Shown here piece after piece: positions 60,553 to 64,000 of a stretch of DNA of 64,000 bases. How positions within the stretch are numbered: position 1 is the stretch's first letter; each line of letters starts with the position of its first letter. The position numbers and the translations under genes are program-made. The notes beneath the pieces are model-generated. The model ran no database searches and was not told the DNA's origin. It saw only the letters and a program-made list of their open reading frames with translations. This DNA comes from Podocnemis expansa (lineage: Eukaryota; Chordata; Testudines; Podocnemididae). Where the stretch lies: positions 8,378,958 through 8,442,957 of the forward strand of contig ML681981.1 of the NCBI GenBank assembly GCA_007922195.1, given 5' to 3'.

Positions 60553-60906
60553 AGAAAAATGATCAAGGGGCTGGAGCACAAGACCTATGAAGAAAGACTG
60601 AAAGAACTAGGCTTATTTAGCCTGCAGAAGAGAAGACTGAGGGGGGATTTGATAGCAACCTTCAGCTACTTGAAAGGATGTTCCAAGGAGGCTGGAGCTC
60701 AGCTGTTCTCAGTAGTAACAGAGGACAGAACAAGGAGCAATGGTTTCAAGTTGCAGCTGGGGAGGTTGAGGCTGGATATTAGGAAAAACTTCCTTACTAT
60801 GAGGGTGGTAAAGCTTTGGAATGGGCCACCTAGCAAGGTGGTGGAATCTCCCTCTTTAGAGATGTTTAAGGCCTGGCTGGACAAAACTCTGGCTGGGATA
60901 ATTTAG
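60553..60906 (+). pseudogene. CR1-B C-terminal ORF2 segment after the insert
   Basis: The frame reads '[20 protein letters not shown]', '[20 protein letters not shown]', '[13 protein letters not shown]' and '[20 protein letters not shown]', ending at a stop at 60904-60906 at the normal family position. This stretch is intact. Confidence 0.9.
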
Positions 60907-61879
60907 TGGGAGTGGTCCTGCTTTTTTTGGTAGGGGATTGGACTAGAGGACCTCATGAGGTCCCTTCTAACCCCATGATTCTATGATTCTATGAAATGCC
61001 TGACATTTGGCATTGCTGGTCCGTGAACCACTTGAATGTTTTTTTAGCCTCCTCTGATGACTCTGGAGAATAAGAATATCTCGGATATGGTGAATTCATT
61101 GGACTGAATTGACAGTCTCCAGCTTTGCAGAGTGGAAATGGGGATGACTTCCAAAATTTGAAAAGAAGCAGCTCGGCCCTGTGCCATTGATAGGTATTCC
61201 TGGAAGAGAACTTGGTGTATGGTAACAGTGAAACCCTGTTGTCTAGGCGGAAGTTAATAAAGCACTTGTACTTGACTGACCCTCACCATCTGTCTGTCTG
61301 GGTGTGCTATGTGGTGAAGGTAGGTACTTGATGGTCGATTAGGTGGAATGTCTCCTGCAAGAGACAAATTCTGACCCATGATCCAAAATGATTTAGTTTG
61401 GAAGCTTATAGACGTGCATGATGTGCACCATCAGCAGTTGTGCTGCTTCATCTCAAGGCCAGTGGGTGCAGGGAATGAAGTGAGCCACCTCAGTGATCTG
61501 GTCTATGAGTGTTAAGACTATAGTATGAGTACTGCAGCCTTGAGTTCCACTGCAAACTTCAAAGTGACTGAGATTCTGAGTCTTCAGATGTTTTAGGATG
61601 TCAAGGGGTTTCATATGAGGCATCTTTGTACAAGCACATCTAGTACAGAAGTCTACACAGACTTAAGCAGATGTAGCAGGCCGCCAGAAGTAATGAAGAA
61701 TAGTGCAAGAAGTTTTGAAGTGACCAAAGTGGCTTCAGTTAAGGTTATCGGAGGTAGCAGAGAATGCTTGTATAAAAGTGTCCTGGTTGGTGCTGCCCTC
61801 ATCCAAAAGGGATGAAACCCAGTCCACTGCTTCTTTGTTAGTAGGCTTACCACCAGTCACCACCAATGAGACAGAATCA

Positions 61880-62330
61880 GACTCAGGAGTAAAGCTAAGA
61901 GGCAGAGCTGTGCTAAGAGCATGGTCAGGGGAAAGATTCAGGCAGGAACCAGAGATGAGGCAAGGATCAGGCATGAAGCAGGACTAAAGAAGGCATTGAA
62001 AGTGGGGGTAGGAGCAGAGCAAGGCCTAGGAACAGGGTTTGCACACACAATAGGAGAGAAGCAAAGGGTGGTGGCTTAACCAAGAGCAACTGGGAGCCTC
62101 CACAGTTGCTCGGATGACCCACCTGGGTCACTTCTTGGCTTAAGAAGTAGATATGAGCAAATCAGGTACCCTAGGCCTTGAGTGTCCCAACAGTACTGTC
62201 TCTGGGGCCTCACCTTCCAAAATCAGTGAGGTGCTGTTATATTGGTCTCTACTGATAGCAGTAATTGAGTTTTGGAGACCTAGGGATCCCACAATCCTGG
62301 GTTCAAACCTGCTGAAACCAAAGACATCTG
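61880..62330 (-). repeat. 5' LTR-like repeat of the chromovirus-type element
   Basis: Direct repeat of 57950-58380, roughly 80% alike in the best segment (62121-62190 against 58190-58255). It lies immediately upstream (minus-strand sense) of the integrase, which is how I infer the internal deletion. Confidence 0.62.
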
Positions 62331-62566
62331 CACTTGGATCCCTTCAGACAGATCTTGCATTTTTGGTGGGAGCTCTTTTCCCAGTTCCTTCCCTTGGTGC
62401 TTACCAATCCCTACAGTACACAAAGGGCTCCAACTTTAGAGGATTGGCTGCTTTCTTTAAGCACAAGGAAAATACCTCTTCCTGAAAACATTACTTAAAT
62501 GTTTTCCACCTATTTCTAAATAGACCAGCCCTTACATGGTACCAGTGATGGAAACATTTAGGAATT

Positions 62567-62685
62567 AAGGTCTAGATTTTTAAAGGTTAAAGATTTCAAT
62601 GAGACTTAGTTTTCTAAATCATTTAGGCTTTGTACGGCTTAGCAGAGCAATGCTTAAATGCCTTTAAAAATCTGGGCCTAAGCCT
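62567..62685. repeat. old inverted-repeat element ('agatttttaaaggt')
   Basis: AGATTTTTAAAGGT near 62574-62587 faces CCTTTAAAAATCTGGG at 62661-62676. Common amniote interspersed repeat of uncertain name. Confidence 0.5.
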
Positions 62686-64000
62686 TGGGAGAAAGTAGGC
62701 TTCTGCAGTGACAATGTGCTATAATAGCCACAATCCTCTGCAATAATAAAGCGACCAGCTGCAAGAGTGGGGCTAGTGAATACTGAAGACAGATCTCTTT
62801 GAGCTGGTATAACCTTTTAGGGTGGGCTCAAATTCATTTAATAGCTCCTCTCCAGTGCCTCACAGAGGTTAACCCCCTGTTGAAAGCAGCTGGAGAGCTA
62901 GGATCCAGTCTGTTCAGGACTTACAGTGAAGATTGCTCAGAGTTCCCATCCCACATTAAACTACTACTCAGAATAAACATAACAATAAATTTTATTAACT
63001 AACTTAACAAACCTCATCTTAAGAAACCATAATAAATTTAAACAAAACAGTAAGAAACCCAGGAGTCCCAAAGTTCAGGTGGAGTCACCCTTATCTCAAC
63101 TGCAGTCTTTTGAGTCCTTGAGGCTTGAATGCAAAACAGAAGCAATCTTCATCTTCTCTGGCTGCAGGAATCTTCAGCTGCAATCCATGCAGTCCTTCCT
63201 TTCCTCTCCTCAACCAGCAGCATGCAATCAGGCCACTGGCCATCCAGCCCTCAGTTCCACAACAGAAAACTCCCCTGCAAAACAGCGCAAAGCAGGGAGA
63301 AAACATCCTGCAGTCCACTCCTGGCTCAGTTCCTCTCACTCAATCACTGGGCACATGGACTCTGCAGCTCTCCATCTCTGCTCCTCTCTGGGCTGCTGCT
63401 CTCAGGTTTCTCCCAGGCATCTGACTCCAGCACAATACAGGAAAAAAAAACTTATGGAGCATGCTCAATATACTACCACCCCCCTAGTTCCAAAAACTTC
63501 TCGTTTTTGGGCCACTAAATATGCCCATCAACATAACCCAACCATAAGGGATCCGTGAAAGAGATTGCCCCATCATAGGCACATGGGTTACACTGGCTCA
63601 TTACTTTAGAATTTATTGCTGGAAGAGATCAAAACATACATGAAGGCACTATCTCTAGAGCGAATGGGTAATATCCTTTTAAAAATCCCAGTAACAGGAG
63701 GAAGGTGAGTGGGGAGCAAAACATACCTGTCTGTCATTAAATGAGCCCTTAACTTCCACCGATAGCAAAAATCTAATGGTTGATAGGGCTGTGTATTTTA
63801 TACGAAGCTCTTGGGCAAATAAGAGACTTTAATATTTTAGAAATTGTTTAGGGGATTAAATGACATCTTAGAAAGTAATTATATTTAAATAAAATGAGTC
63901 ACAAAACAATTAAATGTTGTGTGGCCTATTGTGTAACTTGTTAAATCCAGCCTGATGTTTCTTACCTGAATACTTTCACATTGCAATATTTTTTTTCCAA
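62686..64000. other. spacer, nothing recognised
   Basis: 62860-63560 is moderately C/T-rich with a 129-159 codon frame lacking any domain. It may be another decayed repeat. No supported gene. Confidence 0.4.

Larger units (their letters stand above)
58813..60994 (+). mobile_element. CR1 LINE inserted in the gypsy element (CR1-B)
   Basis: It begins inside the ORF2 linker ('aaaatgctgaagtgctcaat'), so it is 5' truncated. It runs through the reverse transcriptase and C-terminal region and ends with the classic CR1 tail 'tgaggtcccttctaacccca' and two ATTCTATG-type units at about 60977-60994. The gypsy reading continues on both sides (61000 and 58805), confirming the insertion. No clear target duplication was seen, as is usual for CR1. 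Confidence 0.93.
58381..61870 (-). pseudogene. chromovirus-type Ty3/gypsy integrase with chromodomain, split by CR1-B
   Basis: Minus-strand order from 61870 downward: a zinc-finger segment 'FWRPATSA' then 'CVDFCTRCACTKMPHMKP' (about 61690-61610); integrase core with an 'HTQTDRW' relic of HPQTDGQ and 'CFINFRLDN' (about 61290-61220); 'LPYTKFSSRNTYQW' (about 61200); then, after the CR1 insertion at 58813-60994, 'IWIATKHL' (about 58805) and a chromodomain-like end 'HWHPPNKARL' (about 58440). Several stops and frameshifts. Gag, protease and reverse transcriptase are absent between the right LTR-like repeat and the integrase, so the element is internally deleted. The family inserts copies with an LTR-primed cycle; the chromodomain binds chromatin. 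Confidence 0.78.

Noticed and set aside
60181..60906. 241-codon frame joining a Pro/Arg-rich N-terminus to a CR1 C-terminus
   Set aside because: The first part is the GC-rich insert and the second part is CR1. The frame continues across the insertion edge by chance.
63079..63558. 159-codon frame near the right edge
   Set aside because: Ser/His/Gln-rich without domain. Overlapping frames of similar length occur in other phases and on the minus strand.
1..64000. CRISPR arrays, operons, riboswitches, phage or plasmid functions
   Set aside because: No regularly spaced repeats and no prokaryotic gene arrangement. The repeat content is vertebrate throughout.

Overview
The window looks like non-coding, repeat-rich nuclear DNA of a vertebrate, almost certainly a sauropsid. 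CR1 LINEs, MIR/CORE-type SINEs, many short hAT elements, Ty3/gypsy remnants and a CR1-tailed SINE occur together. No bacterial gene organisation is present. The phrasing of several repeats fits crocodilians or turtles. I lean to a crocodilian, from memory of repeat sequences only. I find no convincing host exon, RNA gene or CpG-island promoter on either strand; every long open frame examined is transposon-derived, low-complexity, or without recognisable protein features.

Layout. 1-20.5 kb: spacer with short hAT elements (1464, 4585, 6368, 7683, 13711), an inverted-repeat element near 8.5 kb, a C-rich minisatellite-like tract at 14.4-15.3 kb, MIR-type SINEs, and an LTR-like block at 18.4-19.0 kb. 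20.5-23.6 kb: a long, dead CR1 on the minus strand. 23.8-34 kb: a MIR, further hAT elements (25578, 28150, 30095, 31881), a gag-like fragment and a foldback element. 35.5-43.8 kb: CR1 3' fragments, a solo-LTR-like block and copies of a small repeat. 45.8-51.1 kb: a degenerate Ty3/gypsy pol gene broken by at least four insertions. 56.5 kb: a tRNA-CR1 SINE. 57.9-62.3 kb: a chromodomain-type Ty3/gypsy element on the minus strand, split by a plus-strand CR1 that is itself split by a 464-bp GC-rich insert.

The elements interact as layers rather than as a pathway. CR1 supplies a reverse transcriptase, and the tRNA(Val)-derived SINE carries a CR1-like 3' end, which suggests CR1 mobilised it. The hAT copies carry no transposase and would depend on one encoded elsewhere.

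The most interesting signal is a 90-220 bp repeat with at least seven copies. Several copies have target-site duplications of 11-15 bp. The longer ones contain a degraded hammerhead-ribozyme-like core: a CTGATGA box, a GTGGG/CCCAC stem, a GAAA box and a GCAT/ATGC closing helix. This suggests a non-autonomous Penelope-like or retrozyme-like retroelement rather than a DNA transposon.
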